A stretch of 22,003 nucleotides of DNA from a virus, in IMG/VR virus record IMGVR_UViG_3300044984_001861, positions 1 through 22,003 of that record; one strand, written 5' to 3'. Under the pieces are notes generated by a model that was given only the letters and a program-made list of their open reading frames with translations, had not been told where the DNA came from and did not search any database. Positions 6,073-12,987 of the stretch are shown here, in pieces. Position numbers and translations under genes: made by a program. How positions within the stretch are numbered: position 1 is the first letter of the stretch; every line of letters starts with the position of its first letter.

Positions 6073-6115
6073 TCTCATGTCCCATTCCTCCATGTTTTCA
6101 GGCTAGGCGCAGCTA

Positions 6116-6385
6116 ATGTCTATCACCAGCAAGACACACACCCATTTGTTGCAGCGCTTTGCCGCCATCGGACAGACGGAAGTGGAGCGCCTGACCGGCG
6201 TGGATAACACGCAGCTGAGCAAGTTCGTCAAAGGGGAGCGTGGCCTGCGTATTGATCAGATAGAGCCAGTGCTTACAGCGCTCGGCTTGAAGGTCGTAGG
6301 GGCCAACGAAAACACAATCGACGCCGAATATCTGAGCGCGCTTGAGATTCTTTCTCGGCGCGGCATTGGTTCGCAAAATTTTTAG
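6116..6385 (+). CDS. cII: CII-family transcription activator
   Basis: The 89-residue product matches the CII pattern: LLQRFAAIGQTEVERLTGVD, then NTQLSKFVKGERGL in the recognition-helix position, then IDQIEPVLTALGLKVV. CII activates repressor establishment and, in lambda, an antisense promoter in Q. It is the second gene of the rightward early transcript, directly after the Cro-like gene as in lambda. A potential OOP-like RNA ends just past its stop codon. No matching TTGC-N6-TTGC target was found by eye, so the target is unknown. Confidence 0.75.
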   Translation: MSITSKTHTHLLQRFAAIGQTEVERLTGVDNTQLSKFVKGERGLRIDQIEPVLTALGLKVVGANENTIDAEYLSALEILSRRGIGSQNF

Positions 6386-6387
6386 GC

Positions 6388-6430
6388 AAAAAAAATCCCG
6401 CTTCAACGGTGCGACAACACCTCGGCGGGA
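6388..6430 (-). terminator. Minus-strand terminator of the OOP-like unit
   Basis: Read on the minus strand, TCCCGC (6430-6425) pairs with GCGGGA (6401-6396) and is followed by eight T. An inner GGTG/CACC pairing (6421-6418 with 6411-6408) can extend the hairpin. The plus strand has no T-run after the stem, so it works only leftward. Confidence 0.65.
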
Positions 6431-6443
6431 AATCAACAAACAG
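6388..6443 (-). ncRNA. Putative OOP-like antisense RNA next to cII
   Basis: A minus-strand promoter (6449-6478) is followed after only about 55 nt by an intrinsic terminator whose T-run ends three bases from the cII stop. No reading frame lies between them. Lambda OOP RNA has the same layout: a short leftward transcript starting beside the gene after cII and ending at the 3' end of cII, where it affects cII message stability. Read-through of the terminator would give a true cII antisense RNA. The RNA would start at about 6443. Expression is inferred only. Confidence 0.55.
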
Positions 6444-6448
6444 GAGCG

Positions 6449-6478
6449 ATTTTAGCATGAAAACAAAAACCATCTCAA
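6449..6478 (-). promoter_or_regulatory. Minus-strand promoter of the OOP-like unit
   Basis: TTGAGA (6478-6473) and TAAAAT (6454-6449) are five-of-six matches at an 18-bp spacing. The promoter overlaps the first codons and ribosome-binding region of the plus-strand gene at 6457, so the two transcripts would interfere. Confidence 0.6.
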
Positions 6479-6828
6479 CGCAGAGCCAAGACCGCGCAGT
6501 AACGGTCGCTTTTGCCAATAGCGGAGAGTTCCGTTCTGATTTCTGCGCGTGGTTGTTTGACAACCTACCCATCTACAAAGAATTCGAGCGCCAGTCTCTT
6601 GCCGTCGCAGCCCGTCGCAGCCATTACGGCGCCAGAACCGTCATGGAGGTTGTTCGCCACAACAGCATCCTGATTGAATCAGATGGCGGCTGGAAAATCA
6701 ACAACAACAAGACGCCAGATTGCGCGCGTCTGTTTGCGATGCTGAACCCCAATCATGCGGACCTGTTTTCGTTCCGTGATTCGTCGGCTCGGATTGCCTA
6801 CGTTCCTGAAGATCGGAGGGCTGCGTGA
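6457..6828 (+). CDS. Conserved-type phage early protein, function unknown
   Basis: The 123-residue product starts MKTKTISTQSQDRAVTVAFA. Its middle holds a helix-turn-helix-like stretch (RSHYGARTVMEVVRHN), and its end holds a KINNNKTPDCARLFAMLNPN motif followed by HADLFSFRDS. I recall the pattern of YGARxxMEVxR with KINNNxTPxxARLF and PxHAxLFxxR from phage early regions, but I know no function for it. AGGAG lies 11 nt before the ATG. It follows cII and precedes the replication genes. Confidence 0.65.
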   Translation: MKTKTISTQSQDRAVTVAFANSGEFRSDFCAWLFDNLPIYKEFERQSLAVAARRSHYGARTVMEVVRHNSILIESDGGWKINNNKTPDCARLFAMLNPNHADLFSFRDSSARIAYVPEDRRAA

Positions 6829-7037
6829 TGAATATAGATTTTATTGAGCGTCTACGCGCTGCCGCCGCAGAGCATGGCGCTGTTGCCAATTTGCTTGAGG
6901 CGCTTGATGCCAGCTTATTGATTGACGATAACGGAAACAAAGAGATAGTTGGTGATGACGAAAATATCTCTTTACTGAAAGATGCGCTTATTGCCGCTCA
7001 GTTCTCTGCTTATGACCGGGAGGACGATCATGGCTAG
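6828..7037 (+). CDS. Small acidic protein of unknown function
   Basis: This 69-residue protein begins MNIDFIERLRAAAAEHGAVA and ends in a strongly acidic tail (DREDDHG). It looks helical, with no motif that I recognise. GGAGGG stands 8 nt before the ATG, and the ATG overlaps the previous stop as TGATG. An in-frame GTG directly before it is less likely. It overlaps the replication gene by 8 nt, so it is part of the early operon. Confidence 0.6.
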   Translation: MNIDFIERLRAAAAEHGAVANLLEALDASLLIDDNGNKEIVGDDENISLLKDALIAAQFSAYDREDDHG

Positions 7038-7953
7038 AGCCAGAAATATTAAGCCGGGATTCTTTAGGAATGCTGATCTGGTTGAGCTTTCATTTGAGGC
7101 TCGTCTGTTGTTTATTGGTATTTGGACGCTTGCAGACAGGGCTGGTCGCCTTGAGGACCGCCCAAAGCAAATAAAAATGGAGCTATTCCCTGCTGACAAC
7201 ATGGATTGCGATGGTTGCATACAGTCACTAGCGAACATCGGAATGGTCAAGCGGTACGAAGTTGATGGAAAGCGGTATTTGCAGGTTACAAACTTCGCTA
7301 AACACCAGAGTCCGCACCGCGATGAAAAGGCAAGCACGCTGCCTGATTACAACGAATCTAGTGCCAATTACAACAAGGAACCAGACTTGCACGGTGCAAG
7401 CACTGTGCAAGCACTGTGCGACAAAGATGCAAACACCGGGTCAATCGCGCTGATTGCTGATTGCTTGATTGCTGATTGCTTAGAAACAAAACCATCAGCA
7501 GCAGCATTAGCTGAACTACCTGTAGCGGAACAACCAGCCAATGCTGCTGCTGGTTTTGCTGACGCCGTTTTGTTCAGGGCTATCGAAATCACCGCTCTGC
7601 TGACCAAGCGAGGCGCTGCCCTACAAGCCAGCGACCCGAGGGTTAGGGGATGGGCTGAGCGTGGCGTTACCGATACGCAAGCCCTGCAAGCCCTCGACGT
7701 GGCGAATGAGCGACGCCAAGAGCGCGCAGATCATCGCCCTATCAACGCCGGATTGCTTGACTCGATCCTTGGCGACATAACCAAATTTTCGACAAATGCC
7801 CGCGCTTCTCCGGTCCGAATGAGCCATGCAGACCAGTCGAAGCTCGCCGCATCGCGGGCAATTTTCGGAACCGAAGTTGAGGGGAAAACAAATGACCAGA
7901 ACTACAGAATCATCGATGTCACACCAGCCGCTGCCGCTGCCTTGGGTTGCTAA
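7030..7953 (+). CDS. Replication initiator (lambda O-like)
   Basis: The protein has 307 residues. The N-terminal 110 match the winged-helix initiator type common in phage O-like proteins: ARNIKPGFFRNADLVELSFE, ARLLFIGIWTLADRAGRLED, then a YEVDGKRYLQVTNFAKHQSP block. A low-complexity middle (about 120-180) is encoded by the repeat-rich DNA expected of an origin. The C-terminal part likely contacts the helicase loader encoded next. It would bind the origin inside its own gene and recruit P and host DnaB. GGGAGG lies 7 nt ahead of the ATG, which supports 7030. A longer frame starting at 6982 has no such site. Confidence 0.75.
   Translation: MARARNIKPGFFRNADLVELSFEARLLFIGIWTLADRAGRLEDRPKQIKMELFPADNMDCDGCIQSLANIGMVKRYEVDGKRYLQVTNFAKHQSPHRDEKASTLPDYNESSANYNKEPDLHGASTVQALCDKDANTGSIALIADCLIADCLETKPSAAALAELPVAEQPANAAAGFADAVLFRAIEITALLTKRGAALQASDPRVRGWAERGVTDTQALQALDVANERRQERADHRPINAGLLDSILGDITKFSTNARASPVRMSHADQSKLAASRAIFGTEVEGKTNDQNYRIIDVTPAAAAALGC
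7386..7480. repeat. Origin-type repeats inside the O-like gene
   Basis: Three elements cluster here. The first is a palindrome, CTTGCAC-G-GTGCAAG (7386-7400). The second is two tandem copies of GTGCAAGCACT (7394-7404, 7405-7415) plus a partial third. The third is two tandem copies of TGATTGCTGATTGCT (7451-7465, 7466-7480), each containing two TGATTGC units. A+T-richer DNA follows (7481-7500). Lambda ori has iterons inside O next to an A+T-rich segment, so this is the likely replication origin. Confidence 0.65.
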
Positions 7954-8494
7954 GATTTTTCAAAAACTTCAGGGCAACTACGGCACCCGATTTCTGAATC
8001 AGTGGAAGACCGGACAGACGTTTGAGCACGGTCAAAACAAGGGCGAAGATGTTGGCGTGGTCAATGCCATGTCGGTTTGGGCTGAAAAATTAGGCGGTTT
8101 TGCGAACCAACCTGAGCGCATCGCTCGCGTCATCGAATCGCTTCCCGATGATCCGCCATCGCTGCCCGCTTTTATCGGACTCTTGCGGGCTACGCATGTT
8201 GCCGATTCGACTGTTCAGATCGCCTACACGCAAACCCCAGAGGATGTTGCTCGCCACCGCGAAATGTCTAGGCGCGCCGCTGCGTCCGTAAAAGCCCCTG
8301 AGTTCGACGGCTTGCTTTGGGCAAAGCGCCCAAAGTCGCAGAAGGCAATGGATTTCATTGCTGATGGAAAAAAACACGCTCGCCGGTTCCCTGCGTTGGC
8401 TGCGATTTTCGACAAGCACGTTGCAGACGGGGTTTGCAGCGAAGCAGGAAAGTTGCTGTTGCGCTGGGATTGCGCGTCTTGGGTTAAAGCCTAA
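7892..8494 (+). CDS. Helicase loader (lambda P-like)
   Basis: The 200-residue product starts MTRTTESSMSHQPLPLPWVA. Its pattern resembles the phage replication protein P family: FQKLQGNYGTRFLNQWKTG, a tryptophan-containing middle (MSVWAEKLGGF), then the hallmark PPSLPAFIGLLRA that resembles PSLPEFxxLC in relatives. P-type proteins bring host DnaB helicase to the O-origin complex. GAGGGG is 8 nt before the ATG, and the gene overlaps the O-like gene by 62 nt in another frame. That close O-P order is itself evidence. The C-terminal third is basic and poorly conserved. Confidence 0.7.
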   Translation: MTRTTESSMSHQPLPLPWVAKIFQKLQGNYGTRFLNQWKTGQTFEHGQNKGEDVGVVNAMSVWAEKLGGFANQPERIARVIESLPDDPPSLPAFIGLLRATHVADSTVQIAYTQTPEDVARHREMSRRAAASVKAPEFDGLLWAKRPKSQKAMDFIADGKKHARRFPALAAIFDKHVADGVCSEAGKLLLRWDCASWVKA

Positions 8495-8709
8495 TGGACG
8501 ACCTAGACCTTGCCGCCGAGCGCGAGCAAATCGACCGTGACGCGGCCATCTCAAACCAGCGCGCAAAGGCATCCGTCGATGTCGCGCCGATGATCTGCGC
8601 TGGCTGCGACTGCTTCCCGCAACAACGGGCTTGCATTGATTTCAAGCACTGCCTGCTGGATTTTGATCGCCGGCAGGCTGCCGGGGTTCGGAATGGGAGG
8701 GCGGTATGA
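8494..8709 (+). CDS. Small zinc-finger protein, TraR/DksA-like
   Basis: The 71-residue protein has an acidic helical start (MDDLDLAAEREQIDRDAAIS) and one cysteine cluster, MICAGCDCF, followed by QQRACIDFKHCLLDFDRRQ. The helix-then-finger order and the CxxC...C(I/V)xC-like end resemble short phage TraR/DksA proteins, which act on RNA polymerase through the secondary channel. The second pair is spaced CX5C rather than the usual CX2C, so the family call is tentative. It overlaps P as TAATG and the methyltransferase as ATGA. Confidence 0.5.
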   Translation: MDDLDLAAEREQIDRDAAISNQRAKASVDVAPMICAGCDCFPQQRACIDFKHCLLDFDRRQAAGVRNGRAV

Positions 8710-9686
8710 ATGTTATCGAATTCGGCGACTGCCGGGACACGATGCGTCGATGGGCGGATCAAGGGGTTAAGGCTCAAATGTGCGTTACAAGCCCCCCTTA
8801 TTTTGGCCTGCGTGACTATGGGTGCGAAGGGCAAATTGGCCTTGAGCAGACGCCGGAGGAATACATCGCGGCGATGGTAGATGTGTTCCGGTGCGTGCGG
8901 GATGTGCTGGCTGATGATGCGACACTTTGGCTAAATATAGGTGACAGCTACGCGGGCGGTGCCGGAAACAACAAAGGCGGATTACAAAAACTTTCTGAGA
9001 GATGGGACGGCAGAGAGTACAAAAGCGAAGATTGGAAATATCCAAATGGAGACCCGCACTGCAAGAAAAAATCGGTTGTCGGCCATGGTGGCTTAAAACA
9101 AAAAGACCTAATCGGCATCCCGTGGATGCTCGCCTTCGCCCTCCGCGCCGACGGATGGTATCTGCGACAGGACATCATCTGGCGCAAACCAAATCCAATG
9201 CCGGAGAGCGTGCGCGACCGATGCACCAAGGCGCATGAGTACATCTTTCTGCTGTCGAAGTCTGAGCGGTACTTCTACGACGCCGATGCAATAAAAGAGC
9301 CGTGCAAGCAGGATTTGGGTGTCCGTGACCGGACGAACGGCAAGTATCACAACGAAGGCTCTGGTCTAAGTCCGCACTCAGGTCTGGAAAAATCGCACAC
9401 GCACGCAAACAAGCGCAGCGTGTGGTCGGTGCCAACAAAGCCGTTCAAGGGCGCCCACTTCGCAACATTCCCCCCGGCGCTTATTGAGCCATGCATTCTC
9501 GCCGGCAGCCGGCCGGGCGATGTCGTGCTCGATCCGTTCATGGGTAGCGGAACAACTGCGGGTGTTGCCATCCAGCACGGCCGGCAGTACATCGGTTGCG
9601 AGCTAAACGACGATTACGGTTCGCTGCAACAGGAAAGAATCGACGCCGCAACGCCGCGCCAGCTTGATATGTTGGAGGCCGCATGA
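8706..9686 (+). CDS. Beta-class DNA methyltransferase (N4-cytosine or N6-adenine)
   Basis: The 326-residue protein shows the catalytic motif IV TSPPYF at 28-33 and the cofactor motif I DPFMGSGTT at 276-284, in the order that defines the beta class. Between them lie GIPWMLAFALRADGWYLRQD and DIIWRKPNPMPESVRDR, typical of the family. The SPPY form is more common in N4-cytosine enzymes, but that is not decisive. No restriction partner is encoded nearby, so it probably protects phage DNA from host restriction or regulates packaging. GGGAGGG lies 6 nt ahead of the ATG. Confidence 0.9.
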   Translation: MNVIEFGDCRDTMRRWADQGVKAQMCVTSPPYFGLRDYGCEGQIGLEQTPEEYIAAMVDVFRCVRDVLADDATLWLNIGDSYAGGAGNNKGGLQKLSERWDGREYKSEDWKYPNGDPHCKKKSVVGHGGLKQKDLIGIPWMLAFALRADGWYLRQDIIWRKPNPMPESVRDRCTKAHEYIFLLSKSERYFYDADAIKEPCKQDLGVRDRTNGKYHNEGSGLSPHSGLEKSHTHANKRSVWSVPTKPFKGAHFATFPPALIEPCILAGSRPGDVVLDPFMGSGTTAGVAIQHGRQYIGCELNDDYGSLQQERIDAATPRQLDMLEAA

Positions 9687-10159
9687 GCGCCCGCGACAAA
9701 TTCCTGACCCGGACCATTCCCTTGTCCGGCGCACAGTCGGTCAGCGCTGCGCTGGCGCTAATCCCGAACCTGCCGATTGATCCGGTTCGACCGATTGAGA
9801 TTGTGATTCGCGAGAAGCCAAAGGTTCGCGGCATGGATGCCAATGCCCGCATGTGGGTAGGCCCGCTGAAGGATATTTCTGAGCAGGCTTGGATCGCCGG
9901 CCGGCGTTATTCGGCCGAAACCCTCCATGAGCATTTCAAGCGCGAATACTTGCCCGAGGACGATGACCCGGAATTGGCCGAATTGGCAAAAGAGGGGTAT
10001 AGGAAGTGGGACTACACGCCAGCCGGCGAGCGCGTCCTTGTCGGCTCAACCACCCAGCTTCTGAAGAAGGGATTCGCCCTGTACCTGACGCAAGTTGAAG
10101 CCTTCGGCGCCAGCCTTGGGGTGCGGTTCAGCGCTTCGCCACGGGAGTACGGGCAGTGA
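9683..10159 (+). CDS. ninB: NinB-family recombination protein
   Basis: The 158-residue product matches NinB (lambda Orf) family features: PIEIVIREKPKVRGMDANAR, MWVGPLKDISEQAWIAGRRY, SAETLHEHFKREYLPE, then VGSTTQLLKKGFALYLTQVE near the end. Lambda Orf binds single-stranded DNA and SSB and substitutes for host RecFOR in recombination. It overlaps the methyltransferase by 4 nt and starts the nin-like nuclease cluster. Confidence 0.85.
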   Translation: MSARDKFLTRTIPLSGAQSVSAALALIPNLPIDPVRPIEIVIREKPKVRGMDANARMWVGPLKDISEQAWIAGRRYSAETLHEHFKREYLPEDDDPELAELAKEGYRKWDYTPAGERVLVGSTTQLLKKGFALYLTQVEAFGASLGVRFSASPREYGQ

Positions 10160-10302
10160 GGATTTCGCAATTTATCCGCGTCACAGCCTGCTCGCTGCTC
10201 GGCCACAAGCCAGAGGGTTGGTTCTACCCGGCCCGTAAGCGTCAGACGCATTTGAAAATGTACTACAACCGATGCGCTCGTTGTGGCCGGGTGTGCCGGT
10301 GA
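10156..10302 (+). CDS. 48-residue zinc-knuckle-like protein (GTG start)
   Basis: The frame reads MRISQFIRVTACSLLGHKPE from a GTG start and ends with NRCARCGRVCR. A CxLxGHK motif plus a terminal CxxC pair is the pattern of small phage DUF1660-like proteins. GTGA overlaps the NinB stop, GGGAG lies 8 nt before the GTG, and the stop overlaps the next GTG as GTGA. This tight fit makes the gene believable despite its size. Confidence 0.6.
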   Translation: MRISQFIRVTACSLLGHKPEGWFYPARKRQTHLKMYYNRCARCGRVCR

Positions 10303-10592
10303 GTACCGCTGCCGAAAAGCGCCACCTTGGACGAGTCGCCAGCCTCGGTTGCATCATTTGTCGCCGCCTTGGGCATGGTGACACGCCTGCCTGTGTTCAT
10401 CACATCCGGACGGGGGTTGGTATGGGAAAGCGTGCCAGCAATTTCGACACGATCCCGCTTTGCTATCACCATCATCAAGGCGCAGATGGAATTCACGGGA
10501 TGGGTCGCAAGGCTTGGGAGCGCCATTTTGGTTTTACAGAAATTGAGCTTCTTGAACAAACGAAAATAGAGGTTTCTTGTGGCTGTAATTGA
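10299..10592 (+). CDS. Ref-like HNH nuclease (RecA-dependent nuclease family)
   Basis: From the GTG at 10299 the protein has 97 residues. It shows CIIC at 18-21, a VHHI block at 33-36, the glycine-rich GVGMGKRAS, IPLCYHHHQG at 52-61 and GIHGMG at 64-69. This is the pattern of the phage P1 Ref C-terminal nuclease and its nin-region relatives, which cut DNA at RecA-formed structures. P1 Ref has an extra N-terminal arm that is absent here. The GTGA overlap favours this start over an ATG at 10272, which lies inside the preceding gene and lacks a ribosome-binding site. Confidence 0.75.
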   Translation: MSTAAEKRHLGRVASLGCIICRRLGHGDTPACVHHIRTGVGMGKRASNFDTIPLCYHHHQGADGIHGMGRKAWERHFGFTEIELLEQTKIEVSCGCN

Positions 10593-11205
10593 TATTAGCG
10601 GTGAAAAATTTGGTTTGCTTGCTGTTATCGAAAGGTCAGGGAGCAACAAATGTGGTCAGGCTTTGTGGTTGTGCAAATGCGATTGTGGAAGCCTACGAAT
10701 TGTAGAAGGAGCTGGCTTGAGGGCCGGTAGGAATAAAAGCTGTGGCTGCGCATCACCAAGGTTTACATCCGAAAGGACGCTTTCTCATGGAATGTCGTTT
10801 TCGAGAGCCTACAGAATTTGGTGCGGAATGAGGAAAAGGTGCTCTAGCAAATCTGCGGGTAAAGAGAGAAAAAACTATTTTCTTCGCGGGATAACCGTGT
10901 GCGAGCGGTGGCATGAGTTCTCTAGTTTTTTGGACGACATGGGTAACCCGCCATCTGGGATGTCTATCGACAGAAAAGACACCAATGGAAATTACGAACC
11001 AGAAAACTGCCGGTGGGCCACGCCAAAACAGCAAAACAACAACATGAGATCAAACCATTGTGTCGATTTTCTCGGTGAAACGAAAACGATTGCCGAGTGG
11101 GCGATTGTTATAGGGATGAAAAGTAACACGCTTTTATATCGATTGCGTCGCGGGTGGTCAGTTAATAGCGCGATGACAACGCCCGTTCGATTTCGTCATG
11201 GATGA
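10579..11205 (+). CDS. Second homing endonuclease (HNH-like, zinc-containing)
   Basis: The 208-residue product has a cysteine set near the N-terminus (LCKCDCG at 31-37 and SCGC at 54-57). Next come HGM (70-72), YRIWCGMRKRC (78-88), RGITVCERW (103-111) and SIDRKDTNGNYEPENCRWAT (129-148). The C-terminal part is a DNA-recognition repeat (TIAEWAIVIG, then RLRRGWSVNSA). This is a well-known group of phage-borne mobile HNH-like endonucleases. The start is GTG with AGAGG 7 nt ahead. The gene is visibly richer in A+T and AGA/AAA codons than its neighbours, a sign of recent arrival. It overlaps Ref by 14 nt and the next gene by 8 nt. Confidence 0.85.
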   Translation: MAVIDISGEKFGLLAVIERSGSNKCGQALWLCKCDCGSLRIVEGAGLRAGRNKSCGCASPRFTSERTLSHGMSFSRAYRIWCGMRKRCSSKSAGKERKNYFLRGITVCERWHEFSSFLDDMGNPPSGMSIDRKDTNGNYEPENCRWATPKQQNNNMRSNHCVDFLGETKTIAEWAIVIGMKSNTLLYRLRRGWSVNSAMTTPVRFRHG

Positions 11206-11371
11206 AGGCCGGCAGCCAACGCTGGCAGAGGCTGTCGAGATTTTGATGAGGCTGATCACTAGGACTGCGCCGGCTAGGCAGATTCAGCACTGGCGCGAGT
11301 TGTACGGCGATGTGTTTGCGGATCAAGTTCGGGACCGCGCAAGGGAAGAGTGGAGGAAAAAGGGCAAATGA
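11198..11371 (+). CDS. 57-residue protein of the nin-like region, function unknown
   Basis: The frame begins MDEGRQPTLAEAVEILMRLI and continues through HWRELYGDVFADQVRDRARE to a basic end. The pattern AEAVEILM...ARQxxHWxxxYGxxFAxxVR recalls small phage proteins I have seen in nin-like regions. No function is known to me. The start overlaps the end of the homing endonuclease and the stop overlaps the DUF1064 start as ATGA. It lacks its own clear ribosome-binding site, so translation may depend on coupling. Confidence 0.6.
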   Translation: MDEGRQPTLAEAVEILMRLITRTAPARQIQHWRELYGDVFADQVRDRAREEWRKKGK

Positions 11372-11724
11372 TCGGTAGAAATCAAAAACGGATATTGGCG
11401 CTTGGAAGGCTCAAGACTGGCGTGATGAATAAGACCGAGGAAGCCTACGCGCGCTTGCTGGAGGCTGAAAAGCAGGTCGGGACTATCGCTTGGTACAAGT
11501 TCGAGGGCTTAAAGCTCAGGCTGGCCGACAACACGTTCTACAGCCCGGATTTTTTCGTCATGTTGCAAAGCGGCGTTCTCGAAGCCCACGAAGTGAAAGG
11601 CTTCTGGCGCGATGATGCCCGGGCAAAGATAAAAATTGCCGCTGATTTGTACCCGTTCCGATTTATTGCCGTGACCCAAAAGGCAAAAAAAGACGGCGGC
11701 GGTTGGGCGGTCGAAGAGTTTTGA
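11368..11724 (+). CDS. DUF1064 family phage nuclease-like protein
   Basis: The 118-residue protein fits DUF1064: an N-terminal basic helix ending in NKTEEAYARLLEAEKQVG, then WYKFEGLKLRLADNTFYSPD, FFVMLQSGVLEAHEVKGFWR, and RAKIKIAADLYPFRFIAV. The YxPDF...E.HEVKG core is a PD-(D/E)XK nuclease signature, with Asp in YSPDF and Glu/Lys in HEVKG. These proteins are probably junction or flap nucleases of phage recombination, in the place of Rap or RusA. Start 11368 rests on the ATGA overlap. Confidence 0.8.
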   Translation: MIGRNQKRILALGRLKTGVMNKTEEAYARLLEAEKQVGTIAWYKFEGLKLRLADNTFYSPDFFVMLQSGVLEAHEVKGFWRDDARAKIKIAADLYPFRFIAVTQKAKKDGGGWAVEEF

Positions 11725-12389
11725 TGGACTACTTCGCCTACCCCGGCGTTCCCGGCCGCTACTTTCACTGCGCGGCGCACAAAGCCAACTTGTCAGACAC
11801 ACGCTGCGCGGCGATGTATGGCGAGGCCAAGACCTTAAAAATCGGCTCCTGCATGCCGCTGGAGAAGTGCATCGGCTGCCCGGTCGGGGCTCTGCATTCG
11901 GGCGACACGGCGCCGCAGAAGGTTGTCCGAGCTATCGGGTCACTGACGTGCGCCCGGTGCCACCAGCCGGCGCCGAGGCTCGTTTGCGGCGGCATCTGTG
12001 TGTCCTGCAAGAATCGTGAGCTTGAGATTGCCAAAGGAAGGAACGCAAAGGGCGTTCCGCCACGGCCTATTGATCGTTTTTGGGATGATGAGGCGACCGA
12101 TGGCAAGACGCTGGTAACGCATCACGTTGAGTTGACGGTGGCGGTTGCCGGTCGTGTGCGAAACATCGCTTTTGACCATGTCGCCGACACTCTAGAGGCG
12201 GTGCTGCGCTCGCTGCGCAACGTCCGCGACGAGGTCGTGTTTTCTCGCCGATTCGCCCGGATCGATAATGACATGGCCTTGTTTGCCGGATCGTTTCGCC
12301 AGAAGGCCAAGCGCCGCAGCCCGATTAAAAAAGACAAAACAAGTTTTCTTGATCAGCCAAGCCAGCTTTTGCTATGGGAGTGCCTTTGA
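11724..12389 (+). CDS. Cysteine-rich protein, possible late regulator
   Basis: The protein has 221 residues and I do not recognise its family. It has an N-terminal Cys/His region (RYFHCAAHKANLSDTRCAAM, then CMPLEKCIGCPVGALHSGD) and a zinc-ribbon-like set (LTCARCHQPAPRLVCGGICV, then SCKNRE). It continues with a basic linker rich in Pro and Arg, and a C-terminal alpha/beta part ending in RQKAKRRSPIKKDK. It overlaps the DUF1064 gene as TGATG. It sits near the end of the early operon, where lambda has the antiterminator Q, and zinc-bearing Q proteins exist. A role in late transcription is therefore plausible but not shown. Confidence 0.55.
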   Translation: MDYFAYPGVPGRYFHCAAHKANLSDTRCAAMYGEAKTLKIGSCMPLEKCIGCPVGALHSGDTAPQKVVRAIGSLTCARCHQPAPRLVCGGICVSCKNRELEIAKGRNAKGVPPRPIDRFWDDEATDGKTLVTHHVELTVAVAGRVRNIAFDHVADTLEAVLRSLRNVRDEVVFSRRFARIDNDMALFAGSFRQKAKRRSPIKKDKTSFLDQPSQLLLWECL

Positions 12390-12679
12390 TGCAGCAACGG
12401 TTTTACCGAAAGACGAATCACGCCTGCCGGATATGTTTCGGTCGGGTCTTTGCATTCACCGATGAAAACGGCGTGCATCACGTCGAGTGCGCGGATTGTG
12501 GGCTCACAAAGAAAGGCGACCACCGGGCGATATGCGCTTGCGGCTACAAGCTGCGCGTCAAAGGGCAGGCCGTGTCGAAGTGGAAGAACGCCGGGTTCCG
12601 CTGCCAGTTGAACACCAATATCACGCCGGAAGTCCCGGCTCAAATCGTAGTTGTCCATCAAGGAGTTGAAAATGAATAA
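12389..12679 (+). CDS. Zinc-ribbon protein of 96 residues
   Basis: The product starts MQQRFYRKTNHACRICFGRV and contains four Cys-x-x-Cys-like pairs: CRIC (13-16), CADC (35-38), CACG near 50 and a lone Cys near 73. A hydrophobic C-terminus (NITPEVPAQIVVVHQGVENE) follows. It resembles small zinc-ribbon regulators, but I have no named family. GGGAG precedes the ATG by 8 nt and the start overlaps the previous stop. Together with the preceding Cys-rich gene it occupies the Q position before the long noncoding region. Confidence 0.55.
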   Translation: MQQRFYRKTNHACRICFGRVFAFTDENGVHHVECADCGLTKKGDHRAICACGYKLRVKGQAVSKWKNAGFRCQLNTNITPEVPAQIVVVHQGVENE

Positions 12680-12956
12680 AGCCAAAAGCATCAAACGTGA
12701 AATTAACGCATTTGAGGTCGGTGTCGGGATAGGCGGTGAGGCGGCAACGACGGCGCTTGCATTCGATGTTCTCCAAGTTGTTACGGCCGTCATCGGTTTC
12801 GGATACTCAGGGCTCGGAAACTACGCTGCGGCACTATTGGTCGAACTTGAGAAAGACCTTCTCGGCATGACTGAGCCGCAAGGTTGCGAAGAGTGCAACA
12901 AGTGCGACCCGTGTTGCGAGGGGCTCATTGACCCACAAAACACATCGCCGTCGTGA
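12672..12956 (+). CDS. Small protein with hydrophobic centre and Cys-rich tail
   Basis: The 94-residue product starts MNKAKSIKREINAFEVGVGI. A hydrophobic, Gly/Ala-rich middle (about 25-60) may be one weak membrane segment or a buried helix pair. The C-terminal tail carries a cysteine cluster, GCEECNKCDPCCEG. AAGGAG lies 6 nt ahead of the ATG, which makes this a firm start, and the gene overlaps the previous one by 8 nt. It is the last gene before about 1 kb without coding sequence. Function unknown. Confidence 0.6.
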   Translation: MNKAKSIKREINAFEVGVGIGGEAATTALAFDVLQVVTAVIGFGYSGLGNYAAALLVELEKDLLGMTEPQGCEECNKCDPCCEGLIDPQNTSPS

Positions 12957-12987
12957 CTGTAGAGTTATCGAATAAATAATAAATGTT

